DNA from: Gordionus sp. m RMFG-2023
Lineage: Eukaryota > Nematomorpha > Gordioida > Chordodea > Parachordodidae
NCBI RefSeq assembly: GCF_954871325.1
Contig: NC_088777.1
Coordinates: 37,859,366 to 37,923,365 of the forward strand
Reading direction: 5' to 3'
Length of the DNA stretch: 64,000 nt
In this document: in pieces, positions 33,601 through 45,015 of the stretch
Layout of the letters: every line of letters starts with the position of its first letter
Numbering within the stretch: position 1 is the stretch's first letter
Made by a program: the position numbers and the translations under genes
The notes under the pieces: model-generated
The model's input: the letters and a program-made list of their open reading frames with translations, nothing else
Told to the model about the DNA's origin: nothing
The model's database searches: none

Positions 33601-34950
33601 AATTTTTTTTTTAAATTACTAATAAATCGATAATAATTTTATCTAGGAGAAGATGGAATAAAATTCACTCTAAGAGTTGGTATATTCCAGACATTATCTA
33701 GAGGAACTAAAGTTTAAAATAAACCCTTTCATTAACACAAAAACTTATCAAGGGAAATTAAAATTAAGCGTTAAACTAATATATATGTAATATATATGTA
33801 ATATATATGTAATATATATGTAATATAAAATAATATATACATAATATAATGTTCGCGTTGTGTTAGAGATCTAATATGTATATATAATCTAATGGACATG
33901 ATGTTAGAAACCAACCTAATATATGCATACTATGGAATATACACATAATATATACTATGAATATATACTTAAATAATGTAGTATAATGTAATATAATATT
34001 TGCGTTAATCTAAATAAATCCAAATAAAATGTAAAATAATGTTACAATGTGCTAGAAATATTTAAAACTATAGAATTTCAAAATTGAGTTAAATTTAACT
34101 AAGTGAGCCAAAAACTTACAAAACTAAAAAAACTTTCAAAACTTACAAAAACTTGTAAAATATCAAATTTAACTAATCCAATTTTAATTAATATACTTAT
34201 AGGACGAAAAAGTTCTTTAATTTAGAAAAGTCGAATCATAAATGTTAATGCCAACAAGATGAGCTACTTTTTGGAAATAAGAAATAAATAAGATAAATGA
34301 AAGCAAAGAGCTACAACATAATTACTGTAATAATGTATATTTACGAAAACTACATACAATACGAAGTTTAAAAATACCTAAGAATTAATAAAAGAGGCAC
34401 CACTCTTAATAACAAAGTATTATGAAGAAAGGAAATGAAAAACATTTTAGTCCTAAAGAGAAATATTCAGTCAACTTAATATATTTTGTGAAGCTAACGT
34501 ATTAAAAAAATAAAAACTAATAAACTATTTAATTTTAGCTAAATAAAATATCTTAAGTAACTAGAAAATTAACCCATGTGAAACTAAAACCTTTAATATT
34601 TAATAAAATAAAATGCCTAACTTTATCTAATATGTATATAATGTAATATATTAATGTTGAGAAGTCAAAAAATTTTACTAATTTAGACTAATATTTATAA
34701 AATGTAATTTATATATATATTGAGAAGTCAAAACATCAATTATTTTGTTTAAGAACTAATAAAATCTCTAAAATCTACTAAATTTAACAAATGTGAAGCT
34801 AAAAACATTTAATAAGTTATTTAATAAAATCTCTAAAATCTTCTAAATTTGACAAATATGAAGCTAAAAACATTTAAAATGTTATAATATATACTAATCC
34901 ATTGTATTAATTTTCAGAATTGTTAAAAAATACTTTTTAAATGGATCTAG
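30700..34950. other. Purine-rich gene-free block with small local duplications
   Basis: The plus strand is strikingly rich in A and G (for example 30980-31380, 32860-33360) and no convincing frame is open. Local duplications are common. A ~73-bp unit is repeated at about 31617-31760 (ctagaaacatttgggcgggag / ctagaaacatatttgggaggg). An ~85-bp unit lies at 31985-32100 (ttaccaag..gataattttcaaa). A ~50-bp unit lies at 33250-33345 (gattttgaaggaaaacatag). The unit tatatgtaa is repeated at 33780-33825. The two or three 'gagttggtatattc' segments lie at 33540-33710. The frames of 60-77 codons in this block have no support. Confidence 0.55.
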
Positions 34951-35605
34951 ATATATACACATTGTCTAAAAATTTATCTAGATACAGATACAGCTTCTAA
35001 AAAGTTATCTTAATACAGATACAATTTAAAATGTATCTATATACAGATACATTTTTTATTAGACTCTTAGATAAGGTTTGAATAAACCTAAATTAGGATT
35101 CTATTGTGAAAATTTATGAAATGATCTAAAAAATTTATTGATTCGATATCACATTTATCAAAATATAACTAAAATAATGATTTTTTATTAATATAATATA
35201 TGATTAATATAAATAATTATTATATATCATTAATAAAATAATATAATATAGGATTATAAATAATTATTAGATTTCAGTAACAACCACTGTCTGTCGGCAA
35301 ATTATATTTTTTTGTGGAGCTAATGTTTTGATCATTTTTATAAATGAAAGATTTATAACAATTGAAAATGGCTGAATGCTATCTCTAATAAAATAAGTTA
35401 TTAAATCATCTAAAGTGGTTTGGGTTAAAGTCTGAGGTCTCCAAGGAACGATGAGCCTGTCCAATATTTTCTTTAATAGATTTTTTCTCCTTTCCCTTTT
35501 TTATTTGGATTAAGAGTGTTTGATGTTTTCTCCTTAAAGGTTTTACAATGATGCAAGTTGAGGTAATGATAACTGCATATTTTTGGGTAGACATGGCAAA
35601 CATTT
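34950..35605 (-). pseudogene. hAT fragment: transposase N-terminal relic plus subterminal repeats
   Basis: The minus-strand frames at 35406-35603 and 35267-35464 read GQAHRSLETSDFNPN and then TLDDLITYFIRDSIQPFSIV, with FIKMIKTLAPQ. These are the linker of hAT proteins in which 'LxxxIxxFIxxSxQPFSIVENxxF' precedes the catalytic core. At 34960-35055 the words ATACAGATAC and ATCTAGATACAGATAC occur repeatedly, as in the subterminal DNA of the complete hAT at 19750-21839, so this is probably a deleted relative. No terminal repeat or duplication could be matched. Confidence 0.65.
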
Positions 35606-35609
35606 TACT

Positions 35610-37940
35610 AACAGAGATTTGTTTTTTTTATTTTGAGATATTATTTTAAAATATGATCTATAAATTGGCCATGGAAGAATGTCGTCATTTTCGTCATCAA
35701 TATTAATCAATTAGTATCTACAAGTTTTATTTAACAAGCATACATTTAATAATAATAGACAGGTATTGCCTGGCCAAAATTATTACATTCACACATACAC
35801 ATTGAAATGAAAATGTACAAATTTAATTGGCTTATGATATGATCATTAATCCATCAAATTTAATATACTTATAACAACTTTAAGAAGATCAATACAAAAA
35901 GACTTTGCAATATCCCCATATGGAATGGTATTCATATAGATTAATATTCACCAAACCTCAGAAGCATTATAAGTAAAAAAGAATATTCAAAGAGCAAGTA
36001 ACCACATCTCCACTAAACTACAAACATTATAAATAAAATAGTTTTAATTTAATAAAAAATTTATAACTAATGCCTAACCTGATCTTCATAAAATATATGC
36101 TACCTACCTTTACCATTTTTTTTCTTCAATTTGTATTTGTTCATTTTTTTTCATGATGCCTTATTTAAATTTTGCATTTAAATTTCTTCTGTTCTACAAA
36201 TGGAAGCAAGAATGAACAATTTTTAAAAAATTCTAAATATTTATTAATAACTAAAATATTATAATAAAAATAATTCCTAACTCACTAATAATTTTGAATT
36301 TGATAAAATAAGCATAATAGATATAACTAGAAATAAACATAATGATAAAATAAATTACTTTTTATTTCTATCTTTTTAATTAAAATTTTTTCCATTTTAT
36401 TAATATTTTTGAATAATGTTAATATACTCACAAAATAAAATTTATTTTTAAAAAATATGTTTTATGTTGGATAATTGATATTATAATATTTGTAAAATTT
36501 TAGATTTTGAAAGGGAGGGGGGGGGGGTAAAATTATTTTTATTAGCTTAAAATGATATTTATAAAAACGGTCAAATTTGCGAATTGGTTACGCGCCTGGG
36601 TTTGACTGTATATTTTATATTTTATAAATAATGTCAAAAATTTAATACTATCGATAGCTAATCAAAATAAAAAAATATATAAATATGAATTAAATTTTTC
36701 AAAATAAATCATTACTTTGTTTTCTCTGAGCTGTGATTTTTTTCGAAAAGATTTTATCGGCCATACGATGATTCCTTTTCCATATATCGATATATGAATC
36801 GGGAATACTCCTCCTATATCGAAAGTCCATTTATATTTATGAATATTAAATGTGGCAAATTATATACTCTTTAATTCTTTCTATTATCTACTATGATCAG
36901 ATTTATAAGATGAAATCCCCTAAAGTTTTAATTAAGCAATAAATGTTAGAATCAAATAAATAAAGGCGGATATTAAGGAGCTAACCAAAAAATGATAAGT
37001 GGTATAAATAATCATAAATAATATTAATTTGAATCATACGCAATGCCAGGGGATTGGGGAGAGTCAAATTATATACAATATATCTCGAGAAAAAGGAATT
37101 TGAAAATGTAAAAGTTAATAACTTTTTTAAATAACGACTATAATTCAAAATTTTTAGAAGAGGGGATTTTTATTAAAAAAGTGAAAACCCTACCTAATAG
37201 CCCCTCCCATCCCCTTAGAAAAATCTGAGCTATGCCTATGCCAGCCTTCGACCGGGTTTCCTTTTAATATGGTTTATTCATCCTTGGATCAAAAACATTC
37301 TTTAATGTAAAATAAAAGGTTTAATGATATTATAATTTTTAAAGGGGAGGAGGGGGTATGGATGTAAAATTCTTATATATAAATATTTGCGTTTTCATGG
37401 CAAAATGGAAAAATCTTGTCTCATTTCACTTATTATAATACACAAAATTTGATGAAAGACATTCTTATAAAATTTTTGTTTGATGAGAAAAATTAGTAGA
37501 AAATTAAAATTGGTGGAACGTAATTTCGTTTTTTTTATTTGGGATTTTTATATTTTAAATTAGATCCTATTTTAGACATTCTACCCGGATTTATGATTTT
37601 CCCTTAAATTGAGGATCGTGATAGAGATCATTTTGTTTAATATTCGATCCTTTTAAAAATTTATTATCTTGCAAAAAGTATATAAATATAAAACTTAAAT
37701 TATTTAATTAAAATTTTAATATTATTTTAAAAAAATATATCTCCATCATAATTAGCATCCTCTGCCATATTTTATTCTCATAAATTTTATCGAGACGACA
37801 TTTAAGAATTAAAAATTTGATATACAACTTACAAGTTTTATTTATTGAATTAAAAATAAAATAAATTGTTTTTAATTTTTATTAATGTCTATTATAGCTC
37901 TATGAGCGAATACACATACAGTTATGGAAGTGACAGATAT
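35610..37940. other. Gene-free AT-rich sequence
   Basis: I see no gene. A run of eleven G lies at about 36518-36528. 'ttggttacgcgcctgggtt' (36579-36597) and gtgcctatgccagccttc (37231) are isolated GC-richer words that may be MITE remnants. Confidence 0.45.
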
Positions 37941-37949
37941 AAATGACCT

Positions 37950-38240
37950 CAACTCAGTATAATAATGTTAATCATTTCTTAATATAGATTTCCATCTCTG
38001 TTTGAGGACATTAGCATATTAATAGCAATAATTCACCCAAAATTAAAGCTTAATTAGCTTTTAACAAACTGCGGCAAAATCTGTTTGTAAAAGTAAGGTT
38101 AATTACTTATTTGGAAAGCCTGCAGGATCAACCATATGAAGATACTTATTCAATTGATTGTATGGATTTATTACTCTCTTTGAAAAAAATTCTTTGCAAC
38201 ATGTGTTTTCCCTTAATAATTTTTTTTATTCAAATAATGA
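37950..38240 (+). pseudogene. hAT transposase fragment, plus strand
   Basis: The sequence around 37987-38050 reads RFPSLFEDISILIAIIHPKF in one frame. It corresponds to the late core of hAT transposases, where 'xxLxxxxxxLAxxxHPKFK' is conserved. It continues weakly to about 38230. Stops interrupt it and no termini were found. Confidence 0.5.
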
Positions 38241-38472
38241 TTCAATTAATATATTTAATACTTATGTAATTAACAAAAAATTTTATTGAATATTACATAC
38301 CTTTGCCAACAAGCCCTTGGAGTGCTTGTTTGGAAACCTAGACATGTTCTTAATGATCTGAATGTTTGAATGTTGATAATTTAATATTTTTTTATTATTA
38401 AAGGCTAATCTTGTAGATAAATATATTATTATTGTTATACAGTGATATTTTTTTAAAAAAAAGAAGTCTATC

Positions 38473-38664
38473 TTGGATTTCGATCCTTTTTTGAAAGGAT
38501 CGAGATTCTACTATACTTTTGAATCGATTAACAAGATTACAATATATGATACAACAACAGCTAATGCTGTTAATATGTCTGAATCTGATTTTTCCAAAAA
38601 ATTAGAAATATTGTCAAATATAAACGTACAAATAGTTTTATCAATGCCTTGGCCTTTGTTTTAA
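38473..38664 (+). CDS. Small unrecognised frame (63 codons)
   Basis: It reads DFDPFLKGSRFYYTFESI ... VQIVLSMPWPLF with normal, not low-complexity, composition, beginning at a TTG; no ATG start is evident. It could be a single exon of something larger or part of the preceding hAT relic. I do not recognise it. A short inverted repeat (cgatccttttttgaaaggatcg) lies at its start. Confidence 0.25.
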   Translation: MDFDPFLKGSRFYYTFESINKITIYDTTTANAVNMSESDFSKKLEILSNINVQIVLSMPWPLF

Positions 38665-38964
38665 TTCTTGAATTCATTTTGGAAGATTCATTTAAATTTA
38701 GTGGTAAATTTATTAACAAGTTGATTACGATTTGAAAGAAAATTTAATACTCGGTTCAGCTCACATATAAGTCACAATATCAAATTGGATTTTTATCTTC
38801 TTTTTAATTAATAAATGATTAAATTTATTTAATTAGCAATATATTAAATTTCTAAAAAAAAAATATCAAATTATAGTAAAACAAATCGTTCAGGGGTCTA
38901 TTTTCCAGGGGGTGCCTTCTCCCCCCCCCCCACATCCCTTTGGAATTTATTTTAACCTATTAAG

Positions 38965-39027
38965 ATTTTAAAAAATTTAGGCCCGCCAGGCCGGGTACGG
39001 GCTGGGCCTACTTTTGCAGATCTCTAG
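38965..39027. repeat. End of a GC-patch MITE
   Basis: ggcccgccaggccgggtacg, gctgggcc, then TGCAGATCTCTAG. Only this end is legible. A run of ten C sits just upstream (about 38921-38930). Confidence 0.6.
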
Positions 39028-39335
39028 TTAGTATATAAAAAATTCTTGTGATATAATTATTATTTTTAGAATAAAAAATGACTTATTGTAATTATCCAGA
39101 TATAGGAGTTAAAAATGTGCATTTTTGTCTCCAAAAAAATGTTTATTCCTTGAAAAAGCATTCAATAAAAATGCTAGAAACTGTGCAGAAATATAGTTTC
39201 ACTGAAATTAAGAAGTTACTGAAAAGTACTAAATCAAAATATTAATAGATTTTTTGTAATAACTATTAAAAAATTTCTGGGATGTTATTTTCTTGAGTGA
39301 TATATTGATATTAGGATTTTTATAAAAATATATTT

Positions 39336-39441
39336 AAATGATTTTTTAAAACTACCATAAATGATTTTTTAAAACTACCATAAATGATTTTTTAAAACTA
39401 CCATAAATGATTTTTTAAAACTACCATAAATGATTTTTTAA
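39336..39441. repeat. 23-bp tandem repeat, five units
   Basis: aaatgattttttaaaactac plus cat is repeated four times almost perfectly, with a fifth partial unit. It is a simple minisatellite without coding meaning. Confidence 0.95.
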
Positions 39442-39449
39442 AAATGATT

Positions 39450-40038
39450 TTTTAATTACTTAAAACGATTTTTTTAATGAAACTATTTAAAACAATATTA
39501 AAATAAGAAAGATCGCTCAATTAAATTAATCGCTTATATTTACAAGAGAAAAAAAAATGGGTATCTTGCTTGAACCCTCAAGAATTCAAGAATTGGCTCA
39601 AACTGACTCAAAAACAAGACTCAAGCCGACTCAAAAAATGGTTTGAGAAAAATCTATCTTTTTGAGAGGGCTTAAGTCTGAACTCCTTTTTACGACTTCG
39701 AACTCGAATCGGACATATTTCATAATCTATATGATGATTTCCCAAATTTAAAATTATTATTTAATAAATATCAGAGACTTGCAGAGGTACAATTTGCACA
39801 GTTCAGCCCGATTTTTTTTAAAAAAAGCGCTTCTGTATAACATTTGCCAATTTATAGAATTCTTTTTGGGAGAAGAACAGTACACCTTCGGACATAAATT
39901 TGAAAATACACGCCTTTGGATATAAATTTGAAAATACACACCTTTATAAATTTGAAAATAGTTTACTGTTAAAGTCAAATTATAATTTATTATGCTCAAA
40001 TCTATATGAAAATAAATATTATATTGCGCTAATTATAT
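39450..40038. other. Gene-free; short repeat of 'acgcctttggatataaatt'
   Basis: Around 39880-39960 the phrase 'ggacataaatttgaaaatacac' is repeated about three times. Around 39560-39660 the 'actcaa' words recur. No gene is supported. The 80-codon minus frame here is a reading of the repeat. Confidence 0.45.
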
Positions 40039-40402
40039 TAGAGGTCTGCAATGAGTGGGTTTATAACCCGAACGTCCGCTCATCCACTCGCAAAAGGTTT
40101 TTTAAACTAACCCACCCACCTATTTATCTAAAAAAATTGTTTATCCCGCCCGCGAATGTTTAAAAATTATTTTATTGGCTTGTTTGTCTCTTTATTTAAT
40201 TATATAATTATACATTTTTACTTAAACTTATAAAATATGCAATATTATGAAATACAAAAATAATTTTTAATGAATAACTCTGTTCATTTCGCCAGAAAAA
40301 TATTCCAAATTCACCTGCTGCATATTGTTTTATAAATATTTTTAACCAGTCCGCTTTTCCATCCATTTAAAATTTTTAATTGCCCGCCCATGCTCCCCTC
40401 TA
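40039..40402. mobile_element. TAGAGGTCTGCA-type hAT MITE, 364 bp
   Basis: It begins TAGAGGTCTGCAATGAGTGG and ends CCCGCCCATGCTCCCCTCTA. The flanks aattatat (40031-40038) and atttatat (40403-40410) match at seven of eight positions, as for an aged 8-bp hAT duplication. The ends carry GC-rich strips (cgtccgctcatccactcgc, ccacccacc) and the centre is AT-rich. Confidence 0.75.
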
Positions 40403-40409
40403 ATTTATA

Positions 40410-41157
40410 TAATGATATTTTTTTCAATGCAAATAATTATGTGGTAAATTATTTTTTATAGTGCAATTATTTTTTATTTCATGTTTTCATTTAATTTCCT
40501 TTGATTTGTACAAATTTTATATAATAAAGATATATTAAAATTAATGGATTATATAAATTATTTATAAAGTAACTTACAATGCAACTAGTTATTTTTGAAT
40601 TAATGTACCGAGTAACTGTAATTACTTACTGTTCAAAAGTAACTAATAACATTATTAATAAAATAGAAATAAAATCTAGAGTTTTTCCGTGAACGGGAAC
40701 TCAAAAAGCCCTATTTCAAATGATCATATACATTTAATGCTTTAGATCAAAACGTAAAACATTGTTGTATAAAATAATAGCAGTTAAATAATCTGGTTTA
40801 GTATTTTTTTTTTAAATTTAGTTTATAAGTTTTTTTAAAAAAGAACAATTATAATATCAAACGAGCATAATCAAAAAGTATTATATAGTCGTTAACCTTA
40901 TTTATAATCAAATATATTTAAATTAAATTTTTTTACCTTAAATATCCTGCAAAATTAATTAATTCATCTATTTGAAACGTTTATTTTTATAGATAAATAT
41001 AAAACAATATGAACCCGGAAAAATAAATTGTTAAATGATGTGACTCTAGATTAGCATCAATTAATAAGATAATTTTTTTGAAAGTTTTTACTTTTCAAAA
41101 TAGTATATTCTAATATAAATCATTTGTGATTTTTTTTTTTTAATTTATAAAAATATT
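40410..41157. other. Upstream flank of the 41-42.6 kb gene, nothing else recognised
   Basis: AT-rich. The promoter of the plus-strand gene would lie here. No motif stands out. Confidence 0.4.
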
Positions 41158-42622
41158 ATGTTCGGTTACAAAAAACTGTTTAACATATCTATTCTATTGA
41201 TAAGTAATATACTTATATAATTTAAGATATGTAACAATTTCTTCTGAATTTTTTATATATTTTAGAAATTAAATGTGATATATATTATTTTAAAGGTATA
41301 TTATACCTCATCTCTCATAACGGAGCTCATTGCAGGGGGGGAAAAAAACTAAAAAAATTGAAAGAACTGAAAAGGATAATAGAGAGGAAAATAAAGGCTG
41401 CAGAAAAACGTACAACACAAGGTTAGTTTACAATTGCATATACTTTCATTATAAACATAACCATTTGTACAGGATCATTTCTAATTAGTAAAGTAACATT
41501 TAAAATTTAAAGGAAAGTTTTATATAATACACTTAATTGATATGCTCAAAGTTTGGATTGATTATTTTGTGACGTAAAATGGTAAATTATTTTATTAATA
41601 TGAAATCTGTTAGATACAACTTCACTTTCATCAACTTCATTAGGCTCTTCGTCTTCTACATATTTATCCACGACTGATGATTATACCTCAACTATGGACG
41701 ACAAAACAAAACATTCATATGAAACTACGTGGTCAACTATTTTTAAATATTATACTTTGCCTCGTGCTGCAATTATTAAGCCTCAAGTCTTCAATTTTGA
41801 CCAGAAGGCAGTGTCCAAGATTTCTTCAGTTACAACGAATACTATAATTAAGGAACAAATTTTTGACTTTAAAAAGATAAATATAACAACGAATAGTTCA
41901 TCAAACATCACTGTTTTAAATAGTTCAAATAGTATAAATATAGTAGGAGCTGATTTAGATTTCGAACAAAATGGGTCAGCTGACCTAAATATTTATAATA
42001 TCGCTAATGAGACAAACAAGATAGAAAATTTTGAACAAGATGGGTCAGATGACGTAAATATTAATAATATCGCTAATGAGACAAACAAGGTAGAAATTGG
42101 CAAATTTACTCTGCTCGGCAACAATGATGATCACGAGTCAAATTCACGGACTAAGGAAATAGTTTTAAAATTTGACCAAAAATATACAATAGCTAATGAT
42201 TTGGAGAATTTGAAAAGTCAGAACAATGGAGACATGAAAGATTCCAAGCTTGTAATATCGTTTGGCAGGGATAAAAAGATAGAAAAGGGTCTAATAATAA
42301 GCAGAAAGGGTAGAAGTCCTTCTAAATATGATGAATGTGACAGTGATGCCTTAATGGAATGCGCTACAAAATTCGTGAACAATGTAAACCGGTCCAAGTC
42401 TACTAGAACCCAATTTTGCACGTATGCTCAATATATTATAATCAATTAACAATTTTAAAAAAATATGTTTTTCGTTAAAGGGGTTATGATAAATTCAAAT
42501 CATGCATGGCTGGAGAGATAACAAAATGCGGACCGACAGTCATCAAAATCTTTAACTCCAAAATTGAAGAAAAATCACATTATGATTATGAATGCGCCAC
42601 CTACAACGCTGGGAAAAGGTAG
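41158..42622 (+). CDS. Unrecognised multi-exon gene: coiled coil, acidic linker, six-cysteine C-terminal domain
   Basis: Three exons join with agreeing phases. The first is 41335-41421 (KKLKKLKELKRIIERKIKAA, a basic helix). It ends at ...CAAG|GTTAGT. After a 192-bp intron, 41614-42421 is Ser/Thr-rich (TTSLSSTSLGSSSSTYLSTT). It is then acidic and Asn-rich with a ~24-residue internal duplication (FEQNGSADLNIYNIANETNK / FEQDGSDDVNINNIANETNK). A 59-bp intron (42422-42480) leads to 42481-42622 (GYDKFKSCMAGEITKCGPTV ... YDYECATYNAGKR, stop). Six Cys span the last ~85 residues (DEC, MEC, FC, KSC, KCG, YEC), a pattern typical of small secreted helical domains in invertebrates. A possible signal-peptide exon at 41158-41203 (MFGYKKLFNISILLIS) has a good donor, but its phase does not fit exon 2 as sequenced; a run of seven G and seven A there could hide a length error. 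Function unknown. Confidence 0.62.
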
Positions 42623-42979
42623 TATTGCTAAAACAATATTTATAGGATTTAATTTAAGCCTAATTTGTCCCGGTCCGAGCTAAGCCTGGGATATCATTAT
42701 GGGGTAGCGTCCAATTCAGATCTCACGCTAAAATTAGGGATAGCCGACAAAATTTATAAAAAATATAAATATTTTGAGATTTTTAGAAACCTCCTCCAAA
42801 ATATTAGAATATATTTTTCTCCAAATAAAACCAATTAATGCATAAAATTTTAAAAACAATTCTGTGAGCCGAGTTTGAAAACAATTAAGCTTATTATATA
42901 TTATTTTAAAGTACTTGAGGAAAAAAACGAATATTAGGTATATATTAAGATTCAAAAAATATATTTACAATAATCAGAA

Positions 42980-43710
42980 AATAATGGAATATATCGCCAG
43001 CCAGATCACATTGCAATTGAAAAAGTAAATCTTTGGGGTAATTCCTTTACTTATATAATAAATTATAATTCAGTCAATTGATTAATACTAGAATCCCTTC
43101 TATCTATTATACCGGATAAGTGGTAAAGCTAAAAGAAAATGATTATTGTAAGAAATATAAAAAAATATCCGTTTCTTTTGATGGGGTATGAACTACATGG
43201 CTGTTCATCATTTATCACCAAAATCAAATTATAGCCTCAGTTGGAAATTTAAATACGAGTTTCATAACTTCACAAATTAACGAATCTGGTAATTTCTTAT
43301 TATGTAATTATAATGGATGATACCCGTTATATCACATTTTTTGAGTAATTGAGGATTTGGATGTGATACTACTAATACTATTATAAAACCTTCCAACATA
43401 TTTCAATTAAAGGGACATGCGTAGCACAATCCCACGACAGCATGGGATTGATGAAGGATAATGTTTTTGGAGTATGGGAACGGCGTAGGGGTTATTAGCA
43501 TGAAAGGCAATTAATAATATTTTGGGCCAGTCAACCCAGGAATAGCGTTGAGTGGCAACATACCCTGGGTTCATTGGTCATATTTTTTTTTATCATGAAG
43601 CATTTAACCATAACATGAATGGTAACAATATTGAATCAGCTTATGGAGCTGTATGGTCTAATAAAATGCATAACAAACTTATAAAAATTTAAAATCTCAT
43701 TAATTGGAAA
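42980..43710 (+). pseudogene. Coding-like debris, unrecognised
   Basis: Short stretches have protein-like composition in changing frames: NNGIYRQPDHIAIEKVNLWG (42986-43040), IIASVGNLNTSFITSQINES (about 43222-43285) and NGWYPLYHIF, GTCVAQSHDSMGLMKDNVFG (43411-43475) and FNHNMNGNNIESAYGAVWSN (43608-43670). Some of the breaks could be introns (GT and AG are present), others look like real damage. I cannot name the family; an old DNA transposon or a dead host gene would both fit. Confidence 0.3.
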
Positions 43711-43772
43711 AATTTGATAATGATCTTAAATTTAGACAAATTCACATAATTGATAAATTTAAAAAATCATTT

Positions 43773-44115
43773 AGAGATCTGCAAAGTTAGGGCCCGGCCC
43801 GTACCCGGCCCGAGTCCGGCCCGGCCAGAAGGGGCTTCGGGCCGGGCCTAATATTTTTAAAAAATTTGGGCCGGATGTCGGGTTGGACTTTGGAATTTTT
43901 TTTAAATATATCTAAATTTATCAATTATATATTGATTTTTTTATGTAAAATAAAAATTTTATTTATTGAAACTAAACGCCATATAACATATGTCTTTTAT
44001 TTTGAGTAATTATAAAAATTAATTTCTATATTTAAATAAATTCGGGCCGGGCCGGCAAAACTTTTTTAAAAAAAATTTCGGGCCGGGCCGGGCTTGAAAA
44101 ATTAGGCCCGATGCA
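43773..44115. mobile_element. GC-patch MITE, best preserved copy
   Basis: It starts TAGAGATCTGCAAAGTTAGG, then ggcccggcccgtacccggcc and gtccggcccggccag. The centre is AT-rich (taaatttatcaattatatat...). The right side is ggccgggccggcaaaa and ggccgggccgggcttg, closing with GCCCGATGCAGAT. The right terminus lacks the full CTCTA, so it is slightly truncated or diverged. It interrupts a tandem-repeat-like sequence that continues on both sides. Confidence 0.7.
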
Positions 44116-44119
44116 GATA

Positions 44120-45015
44120 ACATAAATATAGTCATTCATAACCCTCAAGAACCTGCAACACATTTTTATAATAAGATAAATTTAATTATCTTACACTTAA
44201 TAAAAAACTTTATATTCACATAATCGACAAATTTAAATATCATTTAAAATTTGATCATAACTCTCAACCAATGGATAACAACTTTACACGTAAACAAATT
44301 TATATTCAGATAATTGATTAAATTTAAAAATATATTGATTTAAATTTTATCCAAACTTTCAAGCTCAACTGTAAACACAATTTAATAGAAAGTTTATAAT
44401 TGATATATTTTATTCATATAGGATAAATATTTTAATATAATTCTCAACACAATTATGGTTTTAAACTTTATTTGTACCCTGAAATAAATAAATGTATGTT
44501 AATATATGTTAATTAAGGTAAGGTAACTATTAATCTCAACTAAACTCATTTTTAATAAGATTGCAATTGATAACAGTCAAATTTTTTAGATAAAGGGCTT
44601 CAAACGATTCTAAACACAATTTTATTGTTTTATAATTTATTTGTATCGTAACATAAATTAATATATGATAATTAAGGTAAATATCAAACTTAACCTTAAA
44701 CATATTTTTATATGATTAATTGATAACTTTAACTCAAATTTTCAATCTGATTCTGAACGCAATTTTATTTAAACTTTAATTGTAACCTAATATAAATCAA
44801 TATATGCTAATTAAGATAACTTTCAAGCCCAGCTTTAAACACATTTTTACGAAAAGATTGTAATTAATAACTTTAACACAAATTTAAGGATAAAGGTTTC
44901 AATCTGATTCTGAACAGATTTTATTGTTTTAAACTTTATTTGTATTATATTATAAATTATATGGTAACTATCAAGCTTAATCTTAAACATATTTTTTGAA
45001 TAAGATTATAATCAG
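44120..45015. repeat. Degenerate satellite-like array, ~145-170-bp units
   Basis: The phrase 'aacnnaattttattgtttta(a)actttatttgta' begins units near 44448, 44618, 44757 and 44916. Each continues with 'ataaattaatatatgntaattaaggta', 'caaacttaaccttaaacatattttta' and 'ataactttaactcaaatttt'. An earlier, related but more diverged set lies at 44120-44440. Units differ by many substitutions, so the array is old. Confidence 0.75.
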
